Assembly (NCBI GenBank): GCA_024511045.1 | Contig: JANEMG010000023.1 | Location: forward strand, 1-13,269 | Direction: 5' to 3' | Source: Gammaproteobacteria bacterium | Lineage (GTDB): Bacteria; Pseudomonadota; Gammaproteobacteria; Methylococcales; Methylomonadaceae | DNA length: 13,269 nucleotides | Part shown: positions 1-8,682 of the stretch, piece by piece | Position numbering within the stretch: position 1 is the first letter of the stretch | Layout of the letters: the number at the start of each line of letters is the position of its first letter | Translations under genes and position numbers: made by a program | Notes under the pieces: generated by a model | What the model was told of the DNA's origin: nothing | Database searches by the model: none | What the model saw: the letters and a program-made list of their open reading frames with translations, nothing else

Positions 1-118
1 GCTTTGGATGAGAATTTTGCCAGGGTTTGCCCCAAACCCGGCAATCCCCCCGGAAATTCTCTGGTCACTGTGCTGCTGCGCATGGTGGCTTGAATAATTT
101 CTGGGAAACTTCAGTTTA
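1..118. other. Upstream region without a recognised gene
   Basis: No recognisable protein is encoded here. Short open stretches exist on the plus strand, ending at TGA 91-93 and TAA 95-97. Their translations do not resemble the truA or fimV genes that often precede trpF in gammaproteobacteria. A hairpin lies at 19-42 (GCC-A-GGGTTT / AAACCCGGC, one bulged A, loop GCCCC). No T-run follows it on either strand, so it is not a convincing intrinsic terminator. Confidence 0.4.
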
Positions 119-127
119 TGATATGCT
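119..127 (+). promoter_or_regulatory. Possible extended -10 promoter for the trpF operon
   Basis: TG at 119-120, one base, then TATGCT at 122-127 fits an extended -10 (TGnTATaaT-like). The hexamer 17 nt upstream, TTCTGG at 99-104, is a poor -35, which extended -10 promoters tolerate. It would start transcription near 134, about 34 nt ahead of the trpF ATG. Read from sequence pattern only. Confidence 0.3.
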
Positions 128-167
128 ATACCGTTTTACAGAAAGCTGGTATTGATTGGGCTTCGTT

Positions 168-785
168 ATGCGAACCCGCGTGAAAATCTGCGGTTTTACC
201 AGGGTGCAGGATGCCGTAGCCGCCGCAAGGCTTGGCGTCGATGCCGTGGGCCTGGTGTTCTATCCACCCAGTCCGCGACATGTCAACATCGAGCAGGCCG
301 TGGCCATCGTCAAGGCGTTGCCGGCGTTCGTCTCGGTCGTCGCCCTGTTCGTGGACCAGGCACGGGCGCAGGTTCAGGATGTGCTGCAGCGTGTGTCAAT
401 CGATACCCTGCAGTTTCACGGTGATGAGAAGGCGGATTTCTGCAGGTCATTCGGCAGATCCTATATCAAGGCCATAGCAGTGCGCGAGGGGATGGACATC
501 GCGGCCCTGGAGCGGGAATACCGCGATACCGCGGGGCTGCTGCTGGATGCCTGGCAGCCTGATGCCAGGGGCGGCACCGGCAGTCGTTTCGACTGGAATC
601 TTGTCCCGTCGGATAGCGATCTGCCAATCATACTGGCAGGCGGCCTGACGCCGGAGAATGCCGGGCAGGCAATTGCACAAACCCGTCCCTATGCGCTGGA
701 TGTCAGCAGTGGCGTCGAGGCAGGTAAAGGTGTCAAAGATGCCGCGAAAATGGCGGCATTTCTACGAGAGGTCAATTTGCAGTGA
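168..785 (+). CDS. trpF: Phosphoribosylanthranilate isomerase TrpF
   Basis: Catalyses the Amadori rearrangement of N-(5-phosphoribosyl)anthranilate to CdRP in cytosolic tryptophan synthesis. The 205-residue product has the normal length for a monofunctional TrpF TIM barrel. Visible signatures are VKICGFTR (residues 5-12) with the catalytic Cys8, LLLDA with the catalytic Asp127, GGTG at 135-138, LAGGL at 156-160 and DVSSGVE at 178-184, the last two being phosphate-binding loops. The usual KICGIT is KICGFT here, a conservative change. I chose ATG 168 because the family starts at M-R-T-R-V-K; an in-frame TTG at 156 would add four atypical residues. The Shine-Dalgarno is weak. It is first in a translationally coupled trpFBA group, its stop overlapping the trpB GTG by 4 nt. 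Confidence 0.96.
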   Translation: MRTRVKICGFTRVQDAVAAARLGVDAVGLVFYPPSPRHVNIEQAVAIVKALPAFVSVVALFVDQARAQVQDVLQRVSIDTLQFHGDEKADFCRSFGRSYIKAIAVREGMDIAALEREYRDTAGLLLDAWQPDARGGTGSRFDWNLVPSDSDLPIILAGGLTPENAGQAIAQTRPYALDVSSGVEAGKGVKDAAKMAAFLREVNLQ

Positions 786-2002
786 CAGAGAAGTACGATT
801 TTTCCAAACCCTATGCTATGCCCGATGAACGGGGTCATTTTGGTCCCTATGGGGGGGGCTATGTGGCCGAGACGTTGATGCTGCCGATCCGGGAACTCGA
901 TGCAGCCTATAAACGCTATCTGCAGGATGACGAATTTCTTGCCGAACTGGATGCCGATATGCAGCATTACGTGGGTCGCCCGTCGCCGCTGTATCACGCC
1001 GAGCGTTGGAGCCGGGAGCTGGGCGGCGCGCAGATCTGGCTGAAGCGCGAAGACCTCAATCATACCGGCGCCCATAAAATCAACAACACCATCGGCCAGG
1101 CGCTGCTGGCGAAACGCATGGGCAAGAAACGCATCATCGCCGAGACCGGTGCCGGTCAGCATGGCGTCGCGACGGCCACGGTGGCGGCAAGGCTGGGCCT
1201 GGAATGCGTGGCCTACATGGGCGCCGTGGACGTCGAGCGGCAGGCCCTGAATGTCTACCGCATGCGCCTGCTGGGCGCCGAAGTGGTGGCCGTGGAATCC
1301 GGTTCCAGGACCCTGAAGGACGCCCTGAACGAGGCGCTTCGGGACTGGGTGACCAATGTCGACGACACCTTCTATATCATCGGTACGGTGGCAGGGCCGC
1401 ATCCCTATCCGGCCATGGTGCGGGATTTCCAGGCCATCATCGGCCGGGAAACCAGGCAGCAGCTGCAGGATAGGCAGGGGCGTCTGCCCGATGCCCTGGT
1501 GGCCTGCGTCGGCGGTGGCTCCAACGCGATCGGCCTTTATTATCCCTTCATCGACGATCAAGGCGTGGCCATGTACGGCGTCGAGGCAGCCGGTGACGGC
1601 CTGCAAACCGGACATCATTCCGCGCCGTTGTGCGCCGGACGCCCCGGTGTGCTGCATGGCAACCGCACCTATCTGATGGAGGACGAGGATGGTGAAATCA
1701 TCGAAACCCATTCCATTTCCGCAGGGCTGGATTATCCGGGCGTGGGCCCTGAGCATGCCTGGCTCAAGGATATGGGCCGGGTGGACTATGTCAGCATCAC
1801 CGACGACGAGGCCCTGCAGGGATTTCACGCCCTGACCCGGATGGAGGGCATCATTCCGGCGCTGGAATCCAGCCATGCCCTGGCCTATACGATGAAGCTT
1901 GCGCCGACCATGAGCAAGGACCAGATCCTGGTGGTCAATCTGTCGGGCAGGGGGGACAAAGACATGCATACCATTGCACAACGTGAGGGGTTGAAATTTT
2001 GA
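782..2002 (+). CDS. trpB: Tryptophan synthase beta subunit TrpB
   Basis: PLP-dependent beta subunit that condenses indole with serine to give tryptophan, working in the cytosolic alpha2beta2 complex with TrpA. The protein is 406 residues, the normal length. The PLP Schiff-base lysine is K99 in HTGAHKINN, the catalytic glutamate is E121 in [10 protein letters not shown], and the phosphate-binding loop GGGSNAIG is at 244-251. The N-terminal motif [13 protein letters not shown] is typical of TrpB1-type enzymes. Translation begins at GTG 782, overlapping the trpF stop (GTGA), which implies translational coupling. No irregularity is seen. Confidence 0.98.
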   Translation: MTEKYDFSKPYAMPDERGHFGPYGGGYVAETLMLPIRELDAAYKRYLQDDEFLAELDADMQHYVGRPSPLYHAERWSRELGGAQIWLKREDLNHTGAHKINNTIGQALLAKRMGKKRIIAETGAGQHGVATATVAARLGLECVAYMGAVDVERQALNVYRMRLLGAEVVAVESGSRTLKDALNEALRDWVTNVDDTFYIIGTVAGPHPYPAMVRDFQAIIGRETRQQLQDRQGRLPDALVACVGGGSNAIGLYYPFIDDQGVAMYGVEAAGDGLQTGHHSAPLCAGRPGVLHGNRTYLMEDEDGEIIETHSISAGLDYPGVGPEHAWLKDMGRVDYVSITDDEALQGFHALTRMEGIIPALESSHALAYTMKLAPTMSKDQILVVNLSGRGDKDMHTIAQREGLKF

Positions 2003-2802
2003 GTCGACTAGCTGCAAAGTTCGCCGAGCTTTCCAAAACCGGACGCAAGGCGCTGATTCCATTTGTTTCTGCCGGCGACCCCAATCCGGATTTTACCGTG
2101 CCGATGCTGCATGCCATGGTCGGGGCGGGTGCCGACATCATCGAACTGGGCGTGCCTTTTTCCGACCCCATGGCGGATGGTCCTGTCATTCAGCGGGCCA
2201 GTGAGCGGGCCCTGTCGCATAAAATGAGTCTGCGCAAGGTGCTGCAGCTGGTGGCGCAGTTCAGGGCACAGGATCCGGATACGCCACTGGTGCTGATGGG
2301 CTACCTGAATCCCATCGAAGCCATGGGCTACGAAGCTTTTGCCAATGCCGCGCAGCGGGTTGAAGTGGACGGCGTGTTGACCGTGGACATGCCTCCAGAG
2401 GAGGCGGCCGAATACGTCGATCTGCTGAAGGCGCGGGACATCGATCCGATATTCCTTCTGGCACCGAACAGTGAAGAGCAACGCATCCGGCATGTCAATG
2501 ACGTGGCCAGCGGTTATCTCTATTATGTATCCATCAAGGGCGTCACCGGCGCCGGGCATCTCGATACCGCCGATGTAAAAACCAAGCTGCAGCAGATTCG
2601 CAGCTGCACGGATCTGCCCCTGGCGGTCGGTTTTGGCATCAAGGATGCGGAAACGGCAAAAACCATCGCCCGGATCGGTGATGGCGTGGTGGTCGGCAGC
2701 GCCCTGATCGACAGGATCGAGGCCAATCTCGATGATCCCGATGCGGCGCGAGAGGAAATCGTTTCCTTGCTGCAGTCCATGCGTTCAGCCATGGACAATT
2801 AG
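1999..2802 (+). CDS. trpA: Tryptophan synthase alpha subunit TrpA
   Basis: Cleaves indole-3-glycerol phosphate to indole and glyceraldehyde-3-phosphate, and channels indole to TrpB. The 267-residue TIM barrel carries the catalytic pair E49 (in [11 protein letters not shown]) and D60 (in PMADGP), the same numbers as in Salmonella TrpA. Further family segments are [30 protein letters not shown] and AVGFGIK. The start is TTG 1999, overlapping the trpB stop by 4 nt (TTGA). A GAGGGG Shine-Dalgarno at 1985-1990 supports this start. It is the last gene of the tightly coupled trp group; accD follows after 87 nt. Confidence 0.98.
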   Translation: MSRLAAKFAELSKTGRKALIPFVSAGDPNPDFTVPMLHAMVGAGADIIELGVPFSDPMADGPVIQRASERALSHKMSLRKVLQLVAQFRAQDPDTPLVLMGYLNPIEAMGYEAFANAAQRVEVDGVLTVDMPPEEAAEYVDLLKARDIDPIFLLAPNSEEQRIRHVNDVASGYLYYVSIKGVTGAGHLDTADVKTKLQQIRSCTDLPLAVGFGIKDAETAKTIARIGDGVVVGSALIDRIEANLDDPDAAREEIVSLLQSMRSAMDN

Positions 2803-2889
2803 TGGCAGCCGTGAAAATGTGTGCGCCTGTCAGGCGGGTACGGCAGATAACATCGAACAAAGAACAATCCCTGTGCGGAGTTTAGCGAC

Positions 2890-3873
2890 ATGAGCTGGTT
2901 TGAAAAATTAGTCCCTTCCAAGATCAAGACCAATGCGTCAAGCAAAGGCGCCGTACCGGAAGGGTTATGGAACAAATGCCCCAACTGCAATGCCATTTTG
3001 TACAATGCGGAACTGGAAAGGAACAACAATGTCTGTCCCAAGTGCGAATACCATATGCGCATCAATGCCAGACAACGACTGTCTATGTTTCTGGACGAGG
3101 AGGGACGCGAGGAAATCGGCGCAAACCTGAAGCCGACCGATCCCTTGAAGTTCAAGGACAGCAAGAAATACAAGGACCGCATTTCCCAGGCGCAGAAACA
3201 GACCAATGAAAACGATGCGCTGGTGGTGATGAGCGGCAAGCTGAAAGGCAAGGGTATCGTTGCCGCGGCTTTTGAATTCTCCTTCATGGGCGGTTCCATG
3301 GGTTCCGTGGTCGGGGAGCGTTTCGTGCGTGGCGTCAACAAGAGTCTGGAGCTGGGGGTGCCTTTCATCGTCTTTACCGCCAGCGGCGGCGCCAGAATGC
3401 AGGAATCGCTGTTTTCCCTGTTCCAGATGGCCAAGACCAGCGCAGCACTGAGCAGGCTTGCAGAAGCAGGCATCCCGTTTATTTCTTTCATGACCGATCC
3501 GACCATGGGAGGCGTGTCTGCCAGTCTGGCGATGCTCGGTGATATCAATGTCGCCGAACCCAAGGCGCTGATCGGCTTCGCCGGTCCCCGGGTGATCGAG
3601 CAGACGGTTCGGGAAAAGCTGCCGGAAGGCTTCCAGCGCAGCGAGTTCCTACAGGAACATGGCGCCATCGACATGATTGTCGACCGGCGGGAAATGCGCG
3701 ACAAGATTGCCGCCGTTCTCGCCCTTTTGATGGGGGATCGATACCCGCAGCAGCAGGCCGTACAGGAAAGCATGACCGAATCACTCGATCCTGTGGCGGA
3801 AATCGACAGAGCCTGGTCTGAAATAGTAACGAAAACGGAGAATGCAGCTTCCGAATCCGGCGAAGTACAATAG
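2890..3873 (+). CDS. accD: Acetyl-CoA carboxylase carboxyltransferase subunit beta AccD
   Basis: Beta subunit of the carboxyltransferase half of acetyl-CoA carboxylase. With AccA it transfers the carboxyl group from biotin to acetyl-CoA, making malonyl-CoA for fatty acid synthesis. The 327-residue protein starts [12 protein letters not shown], a typical AccD start. It has the four-cysteine zinc ribbon C30-P-N-C33 and C49-P-K-C52, followed by the crotonase-like carboxyltransferase core with [12 protein letters not shown] and [13 protein letters not shown]. The C-terminal tail is somewhat longer than in E. coli (304 residues), as in many gammaproteobacteria. CGGAG at 2876-2880 is a plausible Shine-Dalgarno. 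The 87-nt gap after trpA holds only a 5-bp stem (2824-2836), too small to be a terminator. Confidence 0.97.
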   Translation: MSWFEKLVPSKIKTNASSKGAVPEGLWNKCPNCNAILYNAELERNNNVCPKCEYHMRINARQRLSMFLDEEGREEIGANLKPTDPLKFKDSKKYKDRISQAQKQTNENDALVVMSGKLKGKGIVAAAFEFSFMGGSMGSVVGERFVRGVNKSLELGVPFIVFTASGGARMQESLFSLFQMAKTSAALSRLAEAGIPFISFMTDPTMGGVSASLAMLGDINVAEPKALIGFAGPRVIEQTVREKLPEGFQRSEFLQEHGAIDMIVDRREMRDKIAAVLALLMGDRYPQQQAVQESMTESLDPVAEIDRAWSEIVTKTENAASESGEVQ

Positions 3874-3923
3874 CCTGCAATGCTTCCTTGTTGCCGATGT
3901 TCAAGTGACAGACGATAACAACA

Positions 3924-3935
3924 CCGGGTGCCCGG
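3924..3935. repeat. GC palindrome just ahead of folC start
   Basis: CCGGGTGCCCGG ends 6 nt before the folC ATG, where a Shine-Dalgarno would normally sit. It can fold as a 4-bp CCGG stem with a GTGC loop. It could lower translation initiation of folC, but the stem is short and no function is established. Confidence 0.4.
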
Positions 3936-3941
3936 CAATTT

Positions 3942-5216
3942 ATGCATTTTGATTCTCTTCAAGGATGGCTGGCGTGGCAGGAAAGCTTTCACCCCCGGAG
4001 CATAGACCTCGGCCTGGACAGAGTCAGAAAGGTTTTTCAGGCGCTCGATCCGGACTCCAGAAGTAAGCCGCTGCCGACCATAACTGTCGCGGGCACCAAT
4101 GGCAAAGGTTCCTGCATCGCCTTTTTGCAGGCCATATACCGTGCCCAAGGCTACCGGGTGGGTGCCTATACTTCGCCGCATCTTTTGGCCTACAATGAAA
4201 GAATCAGCATCGACTGCCAACCCGTTGCGGATGCAGTCATCTGCGCGGCCTTCGAACGCATAGAAGCAGTGCGAGGCGGGGTGTCCCTGAGCTATTTCGA
4301 GTTTGGAACATTGGCGGCGCTGGATATATTCCGCCGCTCCAGCCTGGATGTACAGTTGCTCGAGGTTGGACTCGGAGGTCGGCTGGACGCAGTCAACATC
4401 GTCGATGCCGATGCGGTTATCATCACCAGCATCTGCATCGACCACAGCGATTGGCTGGGAGAGACCCGTGCAGCGATAGGGCGGGAAAAGGCCGGTGTGT
4501 TCCGCACCGGAGTTCCTGCGATCATCGGTGATCCTGATCCACCGCAAACCTTGTTGCAGAGTGCCAGGGACATGAAAACACCGCTGCTGCGCATCGATCA
4601 GGATTTTCATTACACAAAACAAACCAACGGCTGGGACTGGCGGGAAGGTGACCGGAACATGACCGGGCTGCCCGATCCTGCCTTGCAGGGGGAGCATCAA
4701 TATCGCAATGCTTCTTCAGTGTTGACCGCAGTTGCCGCGATGTCGGAGCGGCTTCCCGTTGCCGAACGGTCGATTCGGGAAGGCCTGCGCACTGTCAGCC
4801 TGCCCGGAAGATTCCAGTACATCGCCGGCAAGCCGCCAGTTTTGCTGGAGGTAGGGCACAATCCCCAGGCAGCCAGATCGCTGGCTGATTTTCTGCGTCA
4901 GGCTTTCCCCGGGCGTATCATCAATGCGGTTTTCGCGATGAGCAAAGACAAGGATATCAAGGGAGTGATAAAAATCATGAAGCCCCTGATCTCGAGCTGG
5001 TACGTTGCACCATTGCCGAACCCCCGCACTGCAAGCGAGAGCAGCATGCGCACGGCTTTCGAGTCCTGCGATGTCCGGAACGTCCTTTTTGGGTTTGCCG
5101 GGTTTCATGAGGCTGCTGCGGCGGCCAGGACCAACACGGGCAATGATGATCTGCTTCTGGTCTTCGGCTCGTTTTTTTTAGTTTCTGAATATCTGGCTGA
5201 AATTCAACACAGGTAA
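3942..5216 (+). CDS. folC: Bifunctional folylpolyglutamate synthase / dihydrofolate synthase FolC
   Basis: Mur-ligase-family ATP enzyme that joins glutamate to dihydropteroate and extends the polyglutamate tail of folates. The 424-residue protein has the P-loop GTNGKGS at 51-57, the folate-associated segment TSPHLLAYNERI (about 77-89), the EVGLGGRLDAVN segment, the magnesium/ADP segment around IDHSDWLGETRAAIGREKAGVFR, and the C-terminal domain motif VGHNPQA (usually D-A-H-N-P). Its place between accD and a SPOR gene is the standard gammaproteobacterial context. No clear Shine-Dalgarno precedes ATG 3942; that spot is occupied by a small GC palindrome at 3924-3935. An ATG start matches family N-termini well. 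Confidence 0.95.
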   Translation: MHFDSLQGWLAWQESFHPRSIDLGLDRVRKVFQALDPDSRSKPLPTITVAGTNGKGSCIAFLQAIYRAQGYRVGAYTSPHLLAYNERISIDCQPVADAVICAAFERIEAVRGGVSLSYFEFGTLAALDIFRRSSLDVQLLEVGLGGRLDAVNIVDADAVIITSICIDHSDWLGETRAAIGREKAGVFRTGVPAIIGDPDPPQTLLQSARDMKTPLLRIDQDFHYTKQTNGWDWREGDRNMTGLPDPALQGEHQYRNASSVLTAVAAMSERLPVAERSIREGLRTVSLPGRFQYIAGKPPVLLEVGHNPQAARSLADFLRQAFPGRIINAVFAMSKDKDIKGVIKIMKPLISSWYVAPLPNPRTASESSMRTAFESCDVRNVLFGFAGFHEAAAAARTNTGNDDLLLVFGSFFLVSEYLAEIQHR

Positions 5217-5221
5217 ATGCC

Positions 5222-5746
5222 ATGGACCCCGATTTAAAACAGCGTATCATTGGTGCTGTCGTGATTACTGCACTGGCAGCCATATTCATACCCATGTTGT
5301 TCGATGATCCAGTCGACGACAGCGGACGTACCGTCAGCGAGCTGGTTATACCGCCTGCACCGGGTATCAACCAGGATTCCCCGGTGCAACCACCACCCGG
5401 CAGCGTCGATGCCGTTTTATCGACCGCCGAAGATGCCGCGCTGAAATCCGCCAGGCAGGGGCTGGGAACCGCAACCGGGGCAGATGCCAGGCAACCCTCC
5501 TTTGTCCGCTGGGTCATTCAGATTGGCAGCTTCAGCGAACGGAAAAATGCCGACTCCTTGCGTGATCGGCTGAAAGAACAGGGTTTCAAGGCATTTGTCG
5601 ATTCCGTGGAGATACCCGGTAAAGGCACCCTCTATCGGATCAGGGTCGGGCCGGAACTGGATAAACCCCGCGCCGAAGCGATCAGGGATAAAATCGATGC
5701 GCTGAACCAGATTCATAGTATCGTGGTCTCGGAACAAGCAAAATGA
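5222..5746 (+). CDS. dedD: SPOR domain cell-division protein, DedD-like
   Basis: Inner-membrane protein with a periplasmic SPOR domain, which binds denuded glycan strands at the division septum. Of its 174 residues, 1-7 are cytoplasmic and about 8-27 (RIIGAVVITALAAIFIPMLF) form one transmembrane helix. Residues 28-95 are a proline-rich linker, and 96-174 are the SPOR domain, with WVIQIGSFSERKNADSLRD, YRIRVGP and a hydrophobic end IHSIVVSEQ. DedD of E. coli has the same layout and the same folC-dedD-cvpA-purF neighbourhood, which supports the name. The start is 5 nt after the folC stop, so the two are probably cotranscribed. Assignment to DedD rather than another SPOR protein rests mainly on context. 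Confidence 0.88.
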   Translation: MDPDLKQRIIGAVVITALAAIFIPMLFDDPVDDSGRTVSELVIPPAPGINQDSPVQPPPGSVDAVLSTAEDAALKSARQGLGTATGADARQPSFVRWVIQIGSFSERKNADSLRDRLKEQGFKAFVDSVEIPGKGTLYRIRVGPELDKPRAEAIRDKIDALNQIHSIVVSEQAK

Positions 5747-5811
5747 GCGTTTACTGCATTAATGATTTATACTTTCCCTACATGTTTACGCAGTGCTCTA
5801 TCGGTGACGAT

Positions 5812-5841
5812 AACGTTGCCGTTTAAAACGTTGCCGTTTAA
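5812..5841 (+). repeat. Perfect 15-bp tandem duplication upstream of cvpA
   Basis: AACGTTGCCGTTTAA occurs twice head to tail (5812-5826 and 5827-5841) with no mismatch. It ends 2 nt before the AGGAAAG Shine-Dalgarno of cvpA. Each unit contains AACG and a GTTTAA end. It could be a recent slippage duplication or a tandem binding site; in E. coli this interval upstream of cvpA-purF holds the PurR operator, but the unit is not a good PurR match. Confidence 0.85.
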
Positions 5842-5853
5842 TCAGGAAAGCCG

Positions 5854-6339
5854 ATGATCTGGATCGACTATGCAATAATTGGCTTGATCACAGTTTCCCT
5901 GATCATCGGCCTGCTGCGCGGATTGATCAAGGAGGCTTTTTCCCTGATCACCTGGATTTTGGCAATCTGGATCGGCCTGACTTATGGCCGTGGGCTTGCC
6001 GCTTTTCTCGAAGCCTACATTTCCCATCCTTCCGCCAGAATAGCGGCGGCATTCGCCATTTTGTTCTTTTTGACCCTGATTCTCGGCGGTTTGATCGGCT
6101 ATCTGCTGGGAGAACTGGTCAGGAAAACCGGACTTACCGGAACGGATCGTTTCGCCGGAATGCTGTTTGGCATCGCCCGGGGCATGCTGGTGGTCACGCT
6201 GCTGGTGATGCTGGCAGGCATGACTCCGTTGCCCGAGGATCCCTGGTGGAAAGAATCGACATTGATCCCGCCTTTCCAGTCCCTGGCTGTCTGGTTGCAG
6301 GACAATCTGCCAGCGGATATGGCAAATTATGTCAATTAG
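5854..6339 (+). CDS. cvpA: CvpA family membrane protein
   Basis: Inner-membrane protein required for colicin V production in E. coli; its biochemical role is still unclear, with links to envelope stress and biofilm. The 161-residue product has four hydrophobic helices (about 5-22, 27-46, 64-86 and 100-122) and the family opening W-I-D-Y-A-I-I-G with GLLRGLIKEAFSL near residues 18-30, and GTDRFAGMLFGIARG around 95-109. A strong Shine-Dalgarno AGGAAAG (5844-5850) precedes ATG 5854. The TAG stop is completed by the first base of the hairpin element that follows, so the extreme C-terminus may have been altered by that insertion. It normally sits directly before purF; here about 180 nt separate them. 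Confidence 0.93.
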   Translation: MIWIDYAIIGLITVSLIIGLLRGLIKEAFSLITWILAIWIGLTYGRGLAAFLEAYISHPSARIAAAFAILFFLTLILGGLIGYLLGELVRKTGLTGTDRFAGMLFGIARGMLVVTLLVMLAGMTPLPEDPWWKESTLIPPFQSLAVWLQDNLPADMANYVN

Positions 6340-6489
6340 TTCCCGTCTATCAATGACGGGAACTAATCCGGCACAGGGATGTGCCGGCATAATCAATGGC
6401 TGCAAGCCATTGATTATGAAGAAAGCAGCAAATCGCATTTGCTGCTTTCTTTCCATAAACACCCCATGGATGGGTGTTTATGGACGCTA
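6336..6489 (+). repeat. Five-hairpin element, copy 1 (best-preserved)
   Basis: Five nearly contiguous perfect stem-loops in element orientation. H1 is 6336-6347/6355-6366, 12 bp, loop TATCAAT. H2 is 6368-6375/6380-6387, 8 bp, loop GGGA. H3 is 6388-6401/6405-6418, 14 bp, loop GCA. H4 is 6419-6433/6437-6451, 15 bp, loop CGC. H5 is 6453-6464/6472-6483, 12 bp, loop CATGGAT. Together they give 61 pairs in about 150 nt, with 0-1 nt between neighbours. By comparison with copy 2 the unit is 6339-6489 (151 bp). The flanking octamers GTCAATTA and ACTAATTA agree at their last five bases, perhaps a decayed target duplication. It lies inside the cvpA-purF transcript in sense orientation. None of the hairpins has a T-run like an intrinsic terminator. 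Confidence 0.93.
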
Positions 6490-6521
6490 ACTAATTATCG
6501 TTAAATTTCAAGGTACTAACA

Positions 6522-8030
6522 ATGTGTGGCATAGCAGGTATCGTAGCTCATCAGAATGTCAATCAGGAGCTGTATGATGCGCTGATGGTTTTGCAGCATC
6601 GTGGCCAGGATGCCGCCGGGATCGTCACCTGTCAGGGTGAAAGACTGTATTTACGGAAAGACAATGGTCTGGCGCGGGATGTTTTTCGCAGTCGGCATAT
6701 GGTCAGGCTGATGGGCAATATGGGCATTGCCCATGTGCGTTATCCAACGGCAGGCTGCACCAGTTCTGCGGAAGCACAGCCTTTTTATGTGAATTCCCCT
6801 TTCGGTTTGACGCTGGCGCATAATGGCAATCTGACCAATGCCAAGGCACTGAAAAGAGAATTGTTCGTCGATGACCAACGCCACATCAACACCGATTCCG
6901 ACTCGGAAATATTACTGAATGTTTTCGCTCATGAATTGCAGAGCCTGAACAAGCTGCACCTTGATGTCGATGATGTGTTCAAGGCGGTTGCCGGGGTGCA
7001 TCGCCGCTGCCGCGGTGCCTATGCGGTGATCGTCATGATTGCCGGTTTCGGCATACTCGGATTTCGCGATCCCCATGGCATCCGGCCGGTGGTCTTTGGG
7101 CAACGGGTCACCGAAGAAGGGTCGGAATTCATGATCGCTTCGGAAAGTGTCGCACTGGATGTTCTGGGATTCGACCTGATTCGGGATATCGAACCTGGCG
7201 AAGCGGTGGTGGTAGAATCTTCAGGACGTCTGCATACCCGGCGGTGTGCCGATAAAACGGATCACAGCCCCTGCATCTTCGAGTTCGTCTACTTTGCCCG
7301 GCCGGACTCCATTATCGACAATATTTCTGTCTACAAGGCCAGGCTGCGTATGGGCGACAAGCTGGCCGAAAAAATTCTCCGGCAATGGCCGGACCACGAT
7401 ATCGATGTCGTCATTCCCATTCCTGACACCAGTCGGACCGCGGCGCTGCAGCTGGCCTACCGGCTGGGCGTGAAATACCGGGAAGGCTTCATGAAAAACC
7501 GCTACATTGGCCGTACCTTTATCATGCCCGGCCAGCAGATGCGAAAAAAATCGGTGCGTCAGAAGTTGAATGCCATCGATCTGGAGTTCAAGCGTAAAAA
7601 TGTGCTGCTGGTCGATGATTCAGTGGTGCGGGGGACCACCTCGGAGCAAATCATCCAGATGGCGCGTGATGCCGGCGCGAAAAAAGTCTATTTCGCTTCC
7701 GCCGCTCCGCCAGTACGCTACCCCAATGTCTACGGCATCGATATGCCGGCAGCCAACGAATTGATTGCGCATAATCGCAGTGAGGAAGATGTGCGCGCTG
7801 CCATAGGTGCAGACCAGCTGATCTATCAGGATCTGGATGACCTGATCGATACCGTACGCAAGGGCAATCCTGCGATTCAGCATTTCGATACGTCCTGCTT
7901 CAGCAACGAATACGTTACTGGCGATGTCAGTCCGGATTATCTGGAACAGATCGAGGCGCTGCGCAATGACAGTGCCCGCAGCAGGCCCGATTCGGAAAAT
8001 TTTATCATCGAAATGCAGAATTCGGTCTGA
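6522..8030 (+). CDS. purF: Amidophosphoribosyltransferase PurF
   Basis: Committed step of de novo purine synthesis: glutamine plus PRPP give 5-phosphoribosylamine. The 502-residue protein (E. coli 505) begins M-C-G-I-A-G-I-V, so Cys2 is the N-terminal nucleophile of the class II glutaminase after Met removal; no propeptide is seen, as in the E. coli type. Glutaminase features include [10 protein letters not shown] and AHNGNLTN. The phosphoribosyltransferase domain carries the PRPP loop [13 protein letters not shown] at 361-373. The start is ATG 6522, with AAGG about 10 nt upstream. It probably depends on transcription from upstream genes, since the 32 nt between the hairpin element and the ATG hold no clear promoter. 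Confidence 0.98.
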   Translation: MCGIAGIVAHQNVNQELYDALMVLQHRGQDAAGIVTCQGERLYLRKDNGLARDVFRSRHMVRLMGNMGIAHVRYPTAGCTSSAEAQPFYVNSPFGLTLAHNGNLTNAKALKRELFVDDQRHINTDSDSEILLNVFAHELQSLNKLHLDVDDVFKAVAGVHRRCRGAYAVIVMIAGFGILGFRDPHGIRPVVFGQRVTEEGSEFMIASESVALDVLGFDLIRDIEPGEAVVVESSGRLHTRRCADKTDHSPCIFEFVYFARPDSIIDNISVYKARLRMGDKLAEKILRQWPDHDIDVVIPIPDTSRTAALQLAYRLGVKYREGFMKNRYIGRTFIMPGQQMRKKSVRQKLNAIDLEFKRKNVLLVDDSVVRGTTSEQIIQMARDAGAKKVYFASAAPPVRYPNVYGIDMPAANELIAHNRSEEDVRAAIGADQLIYQDLDDLIDTVRKGNPAIQHFDTSCFSNEYVTGDVSPDYLEQIEALRNDSARSRPDSENFIIEMQNSV

Positions 8031-8682
8031 TTCAGCAGCTTGGTAACTATACCGATGTTTTGTCATGGCCGCTGATGCACGGAATCTTGATAGCGTAATC
8101 GACATTGCAACGGCAAAGATTTCCCCCGTGGCCGAAAGGGCAGCAAACGCAGACATGCCGGCAAGGATGTACAGATTTGCAGCAAAGCTGTTTTCCCGCA
8201 ATAAATCGGCTGCGGCATAATTTTTCCTGATTGCGTATGACCCTCGACTTTGCTGAAATCCTATGATTCTTCTTACCATGGCGCTCAGGATTTCTCCTGA
8301 CGTCGAAATGACACTTTATTGGTCTTCCCGACAACAATGCAGCACCCGTTTTGTATCGATAAGCACAGGATGACAGTTATCACTCGACCTTGATTGACCG
8401 CAGTTTTACATTTTGGGGAATGGCTGAAGCTTGTGGGTAATCGGGTACTTTTTGACAACAGTACTTCCCGGCTTGCGGCATTTTGTACAGACAGTTAACT
8501 TTGCCATGGCGGCAGGGTTATAATCAACGCTGAACGAACAGGAAATTCTCATACAAATACAGCAGCAGTTTTGTACGCGCAGGTTTGTTTACGAAAGTAT
8601 TTTGCATCGACAATCATTTACAGACACACCTGCAGCATCGAGGGGAAGTTGCTGCTGCACTAACAATTTAAAGAGGACAACT
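8031..8682. other. 650-nt gap with remnants, no recognised gene
   Basis: Neither strand gives a recognisable protein. A minus-strand reading at about 8047-8279 contains a hydrophobic patch but resembles nothing I know. The segment 8289-8313 (ATTTCTCC...GTCGAAATGAC) resembles a short repeat widespread in bacterial intergenic DNA. GATAA/TTATC (8358-8362/8377-8381) and GTACT/AGTAC (8443-8447 region/8459-8463 region) are weak stems. The region ends with the leader of the next gene. Confidence 0.45.
8495..8524 (+). promoter_or_regulatory. Possible sigma-70 promoter for the host-attachment gene
   Basis: A perfect -10 TATAAT lies at 8519-8524, with TTAACT at 8495-8500 as an imperfect -35 at 18-nt spacing. 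Transcription would start near 8531 and give a leader of about 150 nt. That leader includes the 7-bp stem TGCAGCA/TGCTGCA (8631-8637/8653-8659). Confidence 0.45.

Noticed and set aside
8..97. 29-residue open frame with tandem Trp codons (WW) upstream of trpF, a possible trp leader peptide
   Set aside because: No visible Shine-Dalgarno, no terminator/antiterminator pair with a T-run before trpF, and the best promoter candidate lies downstream of it.
689..2062. 457-codon minus-strand open frame across trpB
   Set aside because: Histidine- and glutamine-rich shadow of trpB with no recognisable domain.
2799..4700. 633-codon open frame on the minus strand across accD and folC
   Set aside because: It is antisense to two certain genes, has no family resemblance, and arises from codon bias of the plus-strand genes.
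6419..6483. Rho-independent terminator between cvpA and purF
   Set aside because: The stems are long but are not followed by a T-run in either direction.
6336..6489. Integron attC site (palindrome next to a stop codon, GTT at the junction)
   Set aside because: attC sites are a single imperfect palindrome with paired RYYYAAC/GTTRRRY cores; here there are five separate hairpins and no such core pair.
8047..8279. Minus-strand small protein with a hydrophobic patch after purF
   Set aside because: The frame runs on into antisense purF, no ribosome-binding site stands out, and no family is recognisable.
8602..8682. Longer N-terminus for the host-attachment protein from TTG 8602
   Set aside because: Residues before MKTTW do not fit the family, and AAAGAGGA is correctly placed for ATG 8683.
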